NCBI GenBank assembly: GCA_910577275.1 | Contig: CAJTMW010000019.1 | Coordinates: forward strand, 1 to 64,000 | From: an uncultured Lachnospiraceae bacterium | GTDB taxonomy: Bacteria; Bacillota; Clostridia; Lachnospirales; Lachnospiraceae | Reading direction: 5' to 3' | DNA: 64,000 nucleotides | Shown here: positions 8,419 through 16,671 of the stretch, piece by piece | How positions within the stretch are numbered: the stretch's first letter is position 1 | Layout: each line of letters starts with the position of its first letter | Program-made: the position numbers and the translations under genes | Notes under the pieces: generated by a model | The model's input: the letters and a program-made list of their open reading frames with translations, nothing else | Told to the model about the DNA's origin: nothing | Database searches by the model: none

Positions 8419-8452
8419 GAAAGAGTTTGTGAAACACTTCTTTTGCTATACT
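8419..8452 (+). promoter_or_regulatory. adhesin promoter with direct-repeat operator
   Basis: Direct repeat GAAAGAG (8419-8425) and GAAACAC (8431-8437), then TATACT (8447-8452). No good -35 box exists, which fits activator dependence. The same arrangement with identical spacing occurs at 15348-15381 before secY2. Confidence 0.65.
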
Positions 8453-8517
8453 TTAGTGAAAGTAAATTTGTCGAAATAGATATATTGCAGTTTCCAGGAG
8501 AAGAAAGGCAGGGTGTG

Positions 8518-11500
8518 ATGAAGAAGAAACAAGCAATGAAAGCAATCGCTGCGGCAGGTGTTGCCATTGGAGGAGCACATGTGTTCTCAGATGGGAATAT
8601 GGTATATGCTGCTGAACTTGATGCAGAGGAGGGAGAATCGAGTGGATTGGTGTTCCCTCCGGAAGAAAAGGAACAGGAAGTAGAACAACAGGCAGAACAA
8701 AGCTATGAGGAAACAAACGAAGGCACAAATGAGTATGTGAATGAGGATGTGACGGAACCGGAGCCAGAGCCGGAACCGGAACCACAGCCGGAGCCGGAAG
8801 AGCAGCCACAGCCGGAAGAAACGGAGCCGACAGATAATACGGATGCCGGAGACGTGACAGAGCCGACAGACAGTACAGATGCCGGAGACGTGACGGAATC
8901 GATGGATAGTACAGATACCAGTGATGTGACGGAGCCGACAGACAGTACGGATACAGAAGATGTCACAGGCTCGTCAGCCGACGAGGGTTCCGAAGAAAAT
9001 AAAGGTTCAGAAGAAGCCGTTGATTCCGAAGAGGATAAAGGCTCTGAAGAAAATAAGGATTCCGAAGAAGAATACTCTGATTCCGAAAGCTCCACTTCTG
9101 AATTTGAGGCATCGGAGTCTGTTTCTGATGCATCTATGGAATCTGAGAGCGCTGTCTCTGAATCAGAGACCGTTACATCCGAGAAAGAAGTATTTTCTGA
9201 AACCAAGATAGAGAGTGGAAATGAGCTGTTTACTGAGTCTGAATTCACGCTTTTGAGAAGTGCAATGGCGAAAGCGGCAAGAGGTGAACAACTGACTGAG
9301 GAAGAGAGGGCGTTGCTTGAGAGGTCTGCATCAGCAAGCGAGGCGCTTTCAGAGACATATCAGTCTTTGTTATCAGACTCTACATCGGCCAGTGAAGCAA
9401 TGTCAGAAACGCATAGTACTTTGCTGTCAGATTCCACATCGGCAAGTACTTCGTTATCAGAGGCATACAGCACTTTGCTATCAGATTCAACATTAGCCAG
9501 TGTATTTATGTCAGAGGCACAGAGTACTTTACTGTCAGAGTCTACGTCCGCAAGTACTTCACTGTCAGAGACATACAGCACTTTGATGTCAGAATCAGAG
9601 GTGGCGAGTACAGAGGTGTCAACTGAATTGTCAGAAACCATCTCGGAATCTGAGAGCGCATCTACGCTGATGAGTACGAGTCTGCATGAATCTGAGTCAA
9701 CAGTGGATAGTTTGAATTCGGCAATGTCTGAGTCGGTTTCGCTGATACAAAGTGAGTATAATAGTCTGGCAGGGGACTATAATGAAAGCGAGAACAGGCT
9801 TGAGAAACTGGCAGCTTTGAAAAAGCAGATTGAGGCCCAGGAAAGGCTTGTAGACACAATACGAAAAGGGGCTGAAAACACTTGGCACAAGGACCTGAGT
9901 GAATATTCATATAATGGACTTAAATATTATAATGAAGCAAATACGCTGGCGGAGCTTTTAATTCAGTATAAAATGCTTAGTGAAGCCTTGATAGATGATT
10001 ATACAGATGTTACGGTTGTCAAAGACAAAGATGGTAACGTATGGTCGGACAACGAGGGCGATAATGGACGACATGTGACGGTACAGTATACGGATAAAGA
10101 CGGCAATCAGCAGACCAGATATTTTGATTATGTTACGGCAAATGAAGACGGTAATGTTATTGGAAATGGAACCAAGACATATCAGGAAAACCCGTGGCTT
10201 GTTTGGACGAAGCACGATACAGCAGATGCTAGTAATGCAACGATAGTAAGATATATTTACATTGTGGAACTTTTCCTGAATGAGGCGGGTCAGATTGTGG
10301 TAGACCCAACAAAGGATTTCAAAGGTGGCGATAGCTTTTTTGCGGAAAAGGATTTTGTTGATGGCAAAGATGAATATCAACAGGAGTATGAGTCAGAATA
10401 TCAAGAAATATCACAAAAGCTAAGCGAAGCAAAGAGCGAAAGTACATATGAAAGTGAATCACTTTTCAGTGAATCACAGAAAGCAAGTACAGAAGTCAGC
10501 ACAAGCCTCTCAAATAGCCAGAAAGATTCTGAGCAACAAAGTGAAGCTTGGGAAGAAAGCGCAGAGGCATCTGAAGTAGCGAGTACGCATCTTTCAGACA
10601 CTACGAGTACATCTGTTTCTGACTATGAAAGCAGGAGTGCACAGCTTTCAGAAAGCGAAAGTACATCTATTTCAACATATGAAAGCCAGAGCACATATCT
10701 GTCAGATAGCACGAGTACATCAGCTTCAACATATGTAAGTGAGAGCACACAGTTGTCGGAAAGTGAAAGTACATCTGTTTCAACATATGAAAGCCAGAGC
10801 ACATATTTGTCAGAGATTGCGAGTACATCAGCTTCGACATATCAAAGCGAGAGTACACTTTTGTCAGAAAGCGTAAGTACATCATTAAGTGAAAGCACTT
10901 CGACAATAGTAAGTGAGAGTGAAAGCACCTCAACGGTAGTAAGCGAGAGCGAAAGCACCTCAACGGTAGTAAGCGAGAGCGAGAGCACTTCCACCGTAGT
11001 AAGTGAAAGTGAGAGCACTTCAACGGTAGTAAGTGAAAGCGAGAGTACCTCAACGGTAGTAAGCGAGAGCGAGAGCACCTCGACAGTAGTAAGCGAAAGC
11101 GAGAGCACTTCCACAGTGGTAAGCGAGAGCGAGAGTACATCTACAGTAGTAAGTGAAAGTGAGAGTACCTCAACGGTAGTAAGTGAGAGCGAAAGCACTT
11201 CAACGGTAGTAAGCGAAAGTGAGAGTACTTCCACAGTAGTAAGTGAGAGCGAAAGCACTTCCACAGTGGTAAGCGAAAGCGAGAGCACTTCCACAGTGGT
11301 AAGCGAGAGCGAGAGTACATCTACAGTAGTAAGTGAGAGCGAGAGCACATCCACAGTAGTAAGTGAAAGTGAGAGTACCTCAACGGTAGTAAGTGAGAGC
11401 GAAAGCACTTCAACGGTAGTGAGCGAAAGTGAGAGCACGTCCACAGTAGTAAGTGAGAGCGAGAGTACCTCAACGGTAGTAAGCGAGAGCGAGAGTACTT

Positions 11501-14500
11501 CCACAGTGGTAAGCGAGAGCGAGAGCACGTCCACAGTAGTAAGTGAGAGCGAAAGCACTTCCACAGTGGTAAGCGAGAGCGAGAGCACTTCGACGGTAGT
11601 AAGCGAGAGTGAGAGCACTTCAACCGTAGTAAGCGAGAGCGAGAGTACTTCGACAGTAGTAAGCGAGAGTGAAAGCACTTCCACAGTGGTAAGCGAAAGC
11701 GAGAGTACTTCAACGGTAGTAAGTGAGAGCGAGAGCACTTCGACTGTGGTAAGTGAGAGCGAGAGCACCTCGACGGTAGTAAGCGAGAGCGAGAGTACCT
11801 CAACAGTAGTAAGCGAGAGCGAGAGTACTTCCACAGTAGTAAGTGAGAGCGAGAGTACTTCCACAGTAGTAAGCGAGAGCGAGAGCACTTCGACTGTGGT
11901 AAGTGAGAGCGAAAGCACCTCGACGGTAGTAAGTGAGAGCGAGAGTACCTCAACGGTAGTAAGCGAGAGCGAGAGCACTTCGACTGTGGTAAGTGAGAGC
12001 GAAAGCACCTCGACGGTAGTAAGTGAGAGCGAAAGCACCTCGACGGTAGTAAGCGAAAGTGAGAGTACTTCAACCGTAGTAAGCGAGAGTGAGAGCACTT
12101 CAACCGTAGTAAGCGAGAGCGAGAGTACTTCGACAGTAGTAAGCGAGAGTGAAAGCACCTCAACCGTAGTGAGCGAAAGCGAGAGTACTTCAACGGTAGT
12201 AAGTGAGAGCGAGAGCACCAGTACCGTAGTGAGCGAAAGCGAGAGTACTTCAACGGTAGTAAGTGAGAGCGAGAGCACATCCACCGTGGTAAGTGAGAGC
12301 GAAAGCACCAGTACCGTAGTGAGCGAAAGCGAGAGTACTTCAACGGTAGTAAGTGAGAGCGAGAGCACATCCACAGTAGTGAGTGAGAGTGAGAGCACTT
12401 CCACCGTAGTAAGTGAAAGTGAAAGCACTTCCACCGTGGTAAGCGAAAGTGAAAGCACCTCGACGGTAGTAAGTGAGAGCGAAAGCACTTCAACGGTAGT
12501 AAGTGAGAGCGAGAGCACTTCCACCGTGGTAAGCGAAAGTGAAAGCACCTCGACGGTAGTAAGCGAGAGCGAGAGTACTTCCACCGTGGTAAGCGAAAGC
12601 GAGAGTACTTCAACGGTAGTAAGTGAGAGCGAGAGTACCTCAACAGTAGTAAGCGAGAGCGAGAGTACCTCAACCGTAGTGAGCGAAAGCGAGAGTACTT
12701 CAACGGTAGTAAGTGAGAGCGAGAGCACATCCACCGTGGTAAGTGAGAGCGAAAGCACCAGTACCGTAGTGAGCGAAAGCGAGAGTACTTCAACGGTAGT
12801 AAGTGAGAGCGAGAGCACATCCACAGTAGTGAGTGAGAGTGAGAGCACTTCCACCGTAGTAAGTGAAAGTGAAAGCACTTCCACCGTGGTAAGTGAGAGC
12901 GAGAGTACCTCAACGGTAGTAAGCGAGAGCGAGAGTACTTCAACGGTAGTAAGTGAGAGCGAGAGCACTTCCACAGTGGTAAGCGAAAGCGAGAGCACTT
13001 CCACAGTAGTAAGTGAAAGCGAAAGCACTTCCACAGTGGTAAGCGAGAGCGAAAGCACCTCAACGGTAGTAAGTGAGAGTGAGAGCACTTCCACAGTGGT
13101 AAGTGAAAGCGAGAGTACTTCCACAGTAGTAAGTGAGAGTGAAAGCACCTCAACCGTAGTAAGCGAAAGCGAGAGCACTTCTACAGTAGTGAGTGAAAGC
13201 GAGAGTACTTCAACGGTAGTAAGCGAGAGTGAAAGCACCAGTACCGTAGTGAGTGAGAGTGAAAGTACTTCGACAGTAGTAAGCGAAAGTGAAAGCACCT
13301 CAACTGTAGTGAGCGAAAGCGAGAGCACCAGTACTGTAGTAAGTGAGAGCGAGAGTACGTCCACAGTAGTAAGTGAAAGCGAGAGCACTTCGACAGTAGT
13401 AAGCGAAAGCGAGAGTACTTCGACGGTAGTAAGCGAGAGTGAAAGTACCTCCACAGTGGTAAGCGAAAGCGAGAGCACTTCCACAGTGGTAAGCGAAAGC
13501 GAGAGCACTTCCACAGTAGTAAGTGAAAGCGAAAGCACTTCCACAGTGGTAAGCGAGAGCGAAAGCACCTCGACGGTAGTAAGTGAGAGCGAAAGCACCT
13601 CAACGGTAGTAAGTGAGAGTGAGAGCACTTCCACAGTGGTAAGTGAAAGCGAGAGTACTTCCACAGTAGTAAGTGAGAGTGAAAGCACCTCAACCGTAGT
13701 AAGCGAAAGCGAGAGCACTTCTACAGTAGTGAGTGAAAGCGAGAGTACTTCAACGGTAGTAAGCGAGAGTGAAAGCACCAGTACCGTAGTGAGTGAGAGT
13801 GAAAGTACTTCGACAGTAGTAAGCGAAAGTGAAAGCACCTCAACCGTGGTAAGCGAAAGCGAGAGTACTTCAACGGTAGTAAGTGAGAGTGAAAGCACCT
13901 CAACTGTAGTGAGCGAAAGCGAGAGCACCAGTACTGTAGTAAGTGAGAGCGAGAGTACTTCGACAGTAGTAAGCGAAAGTGAAAGCACCTCAACCGTGGT
14001 AAGCGAAAGCGAGAGTACCTCAACGGTAGTAAGTGAAAGTGAGAGCACTTCTACAGTAGTGAGTGAAAGCGAGAGTACCTCAACGGTAGTAAGCGAGAGC
14101 GAGAGTACTTCAACGGTAGTAAGCGAAAGTGAGAGCACTTCAACCGTAGTAAGTGAGAGTGAGAGCACCTCAACGGTGGTAAGCGAGAGTGAGAGTACTT
14201 CGACGGTAGTAAGCGAGAGCGAGAGTACATCTACAGTAGTAAGCGAAAGCGAGAGTACTTCCACCGTGGTAAGCGAGAGCGAAAGCACCTCGACGGTAGT
14301 AAGCGAGAGTGAGAGCACTTCTACAGTAGTAAGTGAAAGCGAAAGCACTTCGACAGTAGTAAGCGAGAGTGAGAGCACCAGTACCAGTGCATCATCAAGC
14401 GAAAGCACCAGCGCATCTTCGAGTGCAAGTGCAAGTACCTCAACGAGCACCAGCACTTCACAGAGCCTGAATGATGATACACCTGCTCCGGGTGAAGATG

Positions 14501-14943
14501 TACCGGGCGAAGCAGCTGAACCTGACGCGGCTCCTGAAACCGCTACAGTTGTACCGTTAGTAACGATGGCAGATGAACCTGTACCGTTGGCTACTCAGAT
14601 ACTGGATACGCCAGTGGCAGCGCCCGCGGCAATACCGTTAGCAGCAGGCGCAGTAGCGCAGGCAGAGGAACCGGCAGCTCCGGAGATTGTTCAGGTAGGA
14701 GATGAAGAAGTACCTTTGGCAGTTCTGGACGAAGATGACCAGGGACTTCAGGAAGTGGACGATGAGGAAACGCCTTTGGCTGATGTGGCTCTTGGCAGCG
14801 GGGTATTCCATCACATCCAGCATATATGCGAATTGGCTGCATCCGGTTTGTTGCCAGTATTCTTAGCGGGAAGTAACAGGAAAAAGAAGAAAGAGGTTGA
14901 CAAATTAAAGGAACAGCTAGATGAAGAAGGGAAGGAGAACTGA
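8518..14943 (+). CDS. giant serine-rich repeat glycoprotein adhesin (accessory Sec substrate)
   Basis: A 2141-residue secreted Ser-rich protein. The ATG at 8518 is chosen because AGGAGAAGAAAGG precedes it; an upstream TTG lies inside the promoter. Residues 1-31 form a signal peptide with a lysine start and a glycine-containing core, as in accessory Sec substrates, with likely cleavage near VYA. Next come an acidic Pro/Glu/Thr segment with four 12-residue repeats (about 103-150), a short Ser-rich region (270-358), and a non-repetitive domain at about 404-634, the probable ligand-binding region. Five 18-residue repeats follow (697-786), then 116 copies of the unit ESTSTVVSES (792-1951). The tail has several V/I-P-L-A motifs, a weak hydrophobic stretch and RKKKKE, but no LPXTG. 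The order SRR1-binding region-SRR2 is that of GspB/Fap1-type adhesins, and the neighbouring secA2/secY2/gtf genes confirm it. Confidence 0.93.
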   Translation: MKKKQAMKAIAAAGVAIGGAHVFSDGNMVYAAELDAEEGESSGLVFPPEEKEQEVEQQAEQSYEETNEGTNEYVNEDVTEPEPEPEPEPQPEPEEQPQPEETEPTDNTDAGDVTEPTDSTDAGDVTESMDSTDTSDVTEPTDSTDTEDVTGSSADEGSEENKGSEEAVDSEEDKGSEENKDSEEEYSDSESSTSEFEASESVSDASMESESAVSESETVTSEKEVFSETKIESGNELFTESEFTLLRSAMAKAARGEQLTEEERALLERSASASEALSETYQSLLSDSTSASEAMSETHSTLLSDSTSASTSLSEAYSTLLSDSTLASVFMSEAQSTLLSESTSASTSLSETYSTLMSESEVASTEVSTELSETISESESASTLMSTSLHESESTVDSLNSAMSESVSLIQSEYNSLAGDYNESENRLEKLAALKKQIEAQERLVDTIRKGAENTWHKDLSEYSYNGLKYYNEANTLAELLIQYKMLSEALIDDYTDVTVVKDKDGNVWSDNEGDNGRHVTVQYTDKDGNQQTRYFDYVTANEDGNVIGNGTKTYQENPWLVWTKHDTADASNATIVRYIYIVELFLNEAGQIVVDPTKDFKGGDSFFAEKDFVDGKDEYQQEYESEYQEISQKLSEAKSESTYESESLFSESQKASTEVSTSLSNSQKDSEQQSEAWEESAEASEVASTHLSDTTSTSVSDYESRSAQLSESESTSISTYESQSTYLSDSTSTSASTYVSESTQLSESESTSVSTYESQSTYLSEIASTSASTYQSESTLLSESVSTSLSESTSTIVSESESTSTVVSESESTSTVVSESESTSTVVSESESTSTVVSESESTSTVVSESESTSTVVSESESTSTVVSESESTSTVVSESESTSTVVSESESTSTVVSESESTSTVVSESESTSTVVSESESTSTVVSESESTSTVVSESESTSTVVSESESTSTVVSESESTSTVVSESESTSTVVSESESTSTVVSESESTSTVVSESESTSTVVSESESTSTVVSESESTSTVVSESESTSTVVSESESTSTVVSESESTSTVVSESESTSTVVSESESTSTVVSESESTSTVVSESESTSTVVSESESTSTVVSESESTSTVVSESESTSTVVSESESTSTVVSESESTSTVVSESESTSTVVSESESTSTVVSESESTSTVVSESESTSTVVSESESTSTVVSESESTSTVVSESESTSTVVSESESTSTVVSESESTSTVVSESESTSTVVSESESTSTVVSESESTSTVVSESESTSTVVSESESTSTVVSESESTSTVVSESESTSTVVSESESTSTVVSESESTSTVVSESESTSTVVSESESTSTVVSESESTSTVVSESESTSTVVSESESTSTVVSESESTSTVVSESESTSTVVSESESTSTVVSESESTSTVVSESESTSTVVSESESTSTVVSESESTSTVVSESESTSTVVSESESTSTVVSESESTSTVVSESESTSTVVSESESTSTVVSESESTSTVVSESESTSTVVSESESTSTVVSESESTSTVVSESESTSTVVSESESTSTVVSESESTSTVVSESESTSTVVSESESTSTVVSESESTSTVVSESESTSTVVSESESTSTVVSESESTSTVVSESESTSTVVSESESTSTVVSESESTSTVVSESESTSTVVSESESTSTVVSESESTSTVVSESESTSTVVSESESTSTVVSESESTSTVVSESESTSTVVSESESTSTVVSESESTSTVVSESESTSTVVSESESTSTVVSESESTSTVVSESESTSTVVSESESTSTVVSESESTSTVVSESESTSTVVSESESTSTVVSESESTSTVVSESESTSTVVSESESTSTVVSESESTSTVVSESESTSTVVSESESTSTVVSESESTSTVVSESESTSTVVSESESTSTVVSESESTSTVVSESESTSTVVSESESTSTVVSESESTSTSASSSESTSASSSASASTSTSTSTSQSLNDDTPAPGEDVPGEAAEPDAAPETATVVPLVTMADEPVPLATQILDTPVAAPAAIPLAAGAVAQAEEPAAPEIVQVGDEEVPLAVLDEDDQGLQEVDDEETPLADVALGSGVFHHIQHICELAASGLLPVFLAGSNRKKKKEVDKLKEQLDEEGKEN
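8824..8967 (+). repeat. 36-bp repeat x4 in adhesin N-terminus
   Basis: Four imperfect units encode variants of EPTDSTDAGDVT. Acidic and Thr-rich, outside the main Ser-rich regions. Confidence 0.8.
9325..9594 (+). repeat. 54-bp repeat x5 in adhesin, SRR1-like
   Basis: Five 18-residue units follow the pattern STSASxxLSExYSTLLSD. This is the first serine-rich region, before the probable binding domain. Confidence 0.8.
10606..10875 (+). repeat. 54-bp repeat x5 preceding the main array
   Basis: Five 18-residue units follow the pattern STSxSTYxSxSTxLSExx. Units alternate in type (TYESQSTYLS and TYVSESTQLS), which suggests an older 108-bp duplication. Confidence 0.8.
10891..14370 (+). repeat. 30-bp repeat x116, main Ser-rich array (SRR2)
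   Basis: There are 116 exact-length 30-bp units and no indels. All but the first (Ile for Val) encode ESTSTVVSES. The DNA differs almost only at synonymous positions (AGC/AGT, GAA/GAG, TCA/TCC/TCG/TCT, GTA/GTG). Larger exact duplications are embedded: 13045-13304 equals 13585-13844 (18-unit offset), and 12223-12443 equals 12673-12893 (15-unit offset). The array is a large field of O-glycosylation acceptors. Confidence 0.97.
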
Positions 14944-15092
14944 TGGTTTTTCATGAGAATATAGTATGGGGGTTTTGCGGATGGGATTTACTGGCAATAA
15001 TTTTCCTCATTGCAATCACAGCGTTGTTCCTTATAAGGAGGCATAAGCTGAATAAAGAAATAAAAGAGTTAAAGGAAAAGAGTAAACCGTAA
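14943..15092 (+). CDS. 49-residue single-span membrane protein overlapping the adhesin stop
   Basis: The ATG shares one base with the adhesin TGA (TGATG), so translation is coupled. The protein has a short N-terminal segment, one strong membrane helix (about residues 15-31) and a basic, coil-forming tail (IRRHKLNKEIKELKEKSK). By the positive-inside rule the C-terminus is cytoplasmic. Its tail resembles the adhesin C-terminus (RKKKKEVDKLKEQLDEE). Possible roles are a membrane anchor partner for an adhesin without LPXTG, or an accessory Sec subunit comparable in size to Asp4/Asp5. Against the second, SecE-like proteins have the opposite orientation. There is no recognised family. The upstream GAAGGGAAGGAG makes a good ribosome site. 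Confidence 0.75.
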   Translation: MVFHENIVWGFCGWDLLAIIFLIAITALFLIRRHKLNKEIKELKEKSKP

Positions 15093-15110
15093 ATTGATGC
15101 AAGATAAAAT

Positions 15111-15138
15111 TAATGGCTGCCGTTATCGGCAGCCATTA
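15111..15138. terminator. perfect 12-bp palindrome, probable bidirectional terminator
   Basis: TAATGGCTGCCG (15111-15122), TTAT loop, CGGCAGCCATTA (15127-15138). On the + strand no T-run follows. On the - strand ATTTTATCTT follows, so it fits better as the terminator of the small minus-strand unit, while also protecting the adhesin mRNA 3' end. Confidence 0.65.
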
Positions 15139-15231
15139 GTATCTTCAAAGACATCTCGAAGATAATCGGGGCCTTCCATCCAGAGTCCGGCGGAATAGTC
15201 AAATAGTGTGTAAGCGGTTGAAGTCGTTCAT
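15123..15231 (-). pseudogene. tiny minus-strand gene, probably frameshifted
   Basis: The minus strand has a promoter (15265-15293), ACGGAGG 8 bases before an ATG at 15231, and a terminator-like palindrome. In frame the ORF is only MNDFNRLHTI. Skipping one base after His8 would open a further 27 residues (LFDYSAGLWMEGPD...) ending TAA inside the palindrome loop, total about 35 residues. It may be a broken small-protein gene or a real 10-residue leader. No family recognised. Confidence 0.4.
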
Positions 15232-15264
15232 AGAGTATACCTCCGTTTCAAAAGTTTCAATTTA

Positions 15265-15293
15265 AGTATAGCTTTTTTTTCAGCACATAGCAA
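15265..15293 (-). promoter_or_regulatory. minus-strand promoter
   Basis: On the minus strand, TTGCTA (15293-15288), a 17-bp spacer and TATACT (15270-15265). It lies back to back with the secY2 promoter 55 bp away and points at the small gene ending near 15123. The remaining bases of the 15093-15347 gap show nothing else. Confidence 0.55.
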
Positions 15294-15347
15294 CGATTGG
15301 ATAGTATTTCAGGAGGATTAGCTTGTTTTTTTACAAAATTTTAAAAT

Positions 15348-15381
15348 GAAAGAGTTTGAGAAAGAGACAGTCTGTTATACT
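15348..15381 (+). promoter_or_regulatory. secY2 operon promoter with direct-repeat operator
   Basis: Direct repeat GAAAGAG (15348-15354) and GAAAGAG (15360-15366), 12-bp period, then TATACT (15376-15381). The first 11 bases, TGAAAGAGTTT, are identical to the adhesin promoter and the distance to the -10 is the same (28 bp). No -35 consensus. Confidence 0.65.
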
Positions 15382-15412
15382 ATGTAGGGAAAAATCGTCA
15401 GGAAAAGGGAAA

Positions 15413-16624
15413 ATGATGGGTAATAATGAAGTAAAAGAAAATGTATTAAAATACAAGCTGATTTATTCAGGGATTATGACATTAGTATATTTAATCGGAA
15501 AAAATATCCCTTTATATGGCATAGATATATCGGCATACAGGAATACTGCGGGGCTGAGCGTGGAGGACTTACTGATTCAGTCCATAAGCGGCGACCTTTT
15601 CCGTTCCTCTGTATTTGCACTTGGCATTTTTCCCTCTATGATATCCGCATTTCTGGTTCAGATTTTTATGGTAATTAGAGGATTATTTACCAAAACCGGA
15701 GTTTCTCCGGGAAAATCCCGGCGGATGACAGTTGTTGTAACGCTTATTATTGCAATATTTCAGGTTGTCGCCCGGATTCCGGAATTGAAGTTTGATGTCT
15801 CCGGTGAGCAGTTGTATATTGCGTGGTTGATAGCTGCTTTGGAAATGATAACGGGCGCGGTGCTCATCATGTGGATGGCTGACAGGAATGGCAAATACGG
15901 ACTTGGCGGAAGAATGGTGTTCATGGTTGTTAACATACTGGAACGGATTACTCTGCCGCTGGTTACGCACACTATACGTAGTCTCGTGATTCCTCTGATG
16001 GCAGGATTTCTTATGATGATGATTATGCTTGTCATGGAAAATGCCGAGAAGCGTATTCCGGTTCAGAGAATCTCGATACACAATATTTATGCGGATAAGA
16101 ATTATATGGCAATTAAGCTTAACCCTGTAGGGATGATGCCGATGATGTTTTCTAACGCAGTTTTTATGCTGCCGGGGCTTCTTGTTTCTCTTTTGCTGCG
16201 GTTTTTTCCGTATCATCAGGGGCTTCTTTGGTGGCAGGAGAATTTGTCTCTGGCAAAGCCTTTTGGTATTTTTATCTATGTCGTGTGTGAGTATTTGCTT
16301 ACCATTGGTTTTTCCATGTTGATGATAAGCCCTAAAGACATTTCAGAGAATTTTTTGAAAAGCGGCGACAGCATCGTTAATCTTCATGCCGGCCGCGATA
16401 CAAGGCGGTATCTGCGAGGGGTGATGTGGCGGATAAGTCTGTTCAGCGCTACCGTCATGGGAGTCTGTATGAGTGCCCCGATGATTATGCAGCTTAAGGG
16501 AGGGATTGACAGTACGCTGGTAACGCTGCCGACGTCTATTATGCTGCTGACAGGATTTTCATGCAATATGTATCGGGAGATTTGTACACTGTGGGCTTAT
16601 GATTCATGCCGGCCGCTGTTTTAG
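15413..16624 (+). CDS. secY2: accessory Sec translocase channel SecY2
   Basis: A 403-residue polytopic membrane protein, the usual SecY2 length and shorter than housekeeping SecY. About ten hydrophobic segments are visible, with the N-terminal lead VKENVLKYKLIYSGIMTLVYLIGKNIPLYGID typical of the family start (split here for description). It forms the dedicated channel for the glycosylated adhesin. The ATG at 15413 (or the adjacent 15416) follows AGGAAAAGGG. It is the first gene of the accessory Sec and glycosylation operon; asp1 follows after 47 bases. Confidence 0.92.
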   Translation: MMGNNEVKENVLKYKLIYSGIMTLVYLIGKNIPLYGIDISAYRNTAGLSVEDLLIQSISGDLFRSSVFALGIFPSMISAFLVQIFMVIRGLFTKTGVSPGKSRRMTVVVTLIIAIFQVVARIPELKFDVSGEQLYIAWLIAALEMITGAVLIMWMADRNGKYGLGGRMVFMVVNILERITLPLVTHTIRSLVIPLMAGFLMMMIMLVMENAEKRIPVQRISIHNIYADKNYMAIKLNPVGMMPMMFSNAVFMLPGLLVSLLLRFFPYHQGLLWWQENLSLAKPFGIFIYVVCEYLLTIGFSMLMISPKDISENFLKSGDSIVNLHAGRDTRRYLRGVMWRISLFSATVMGVCMSAPMIMQLKGGIDSTLVTLPTSIMLLTGFSCNMYREICTLWAYDSCRPLF

Positions 16625-16671
16625 AGGCGGCTGGGGCAGGCCGCTGATGTTTCGATAGAGGAGTCGTAAAA

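Noticed and set aside
8443..8517. Upstream start (TTG) for the adhesin
   Set aside because: It would place the -10 box inside the coding region and lacks a ribosome site; ATG 8518 has both a good site and a signal peptide.
10891..14370. CRISPR-like regular repeat array
   Set aside because: Units are contiguous 30-bp coding repeats with no spacers and an open frame throughout.
10842..14456. 1204-residue minus-strand open frame with VLSLSLTTVE repeats
   Set aside because: It is the reverse reading of the 30-bp adhesin repeats, has no ribosome site, and mirrors codon structure of the + strand gene.
14943..15092. Calling the 49-residue protein a SecE-like Asp4
   Set aside because: Single helix with a basic C-terminus predicts the opposite topology to SecE, and no SecE motif is seen.
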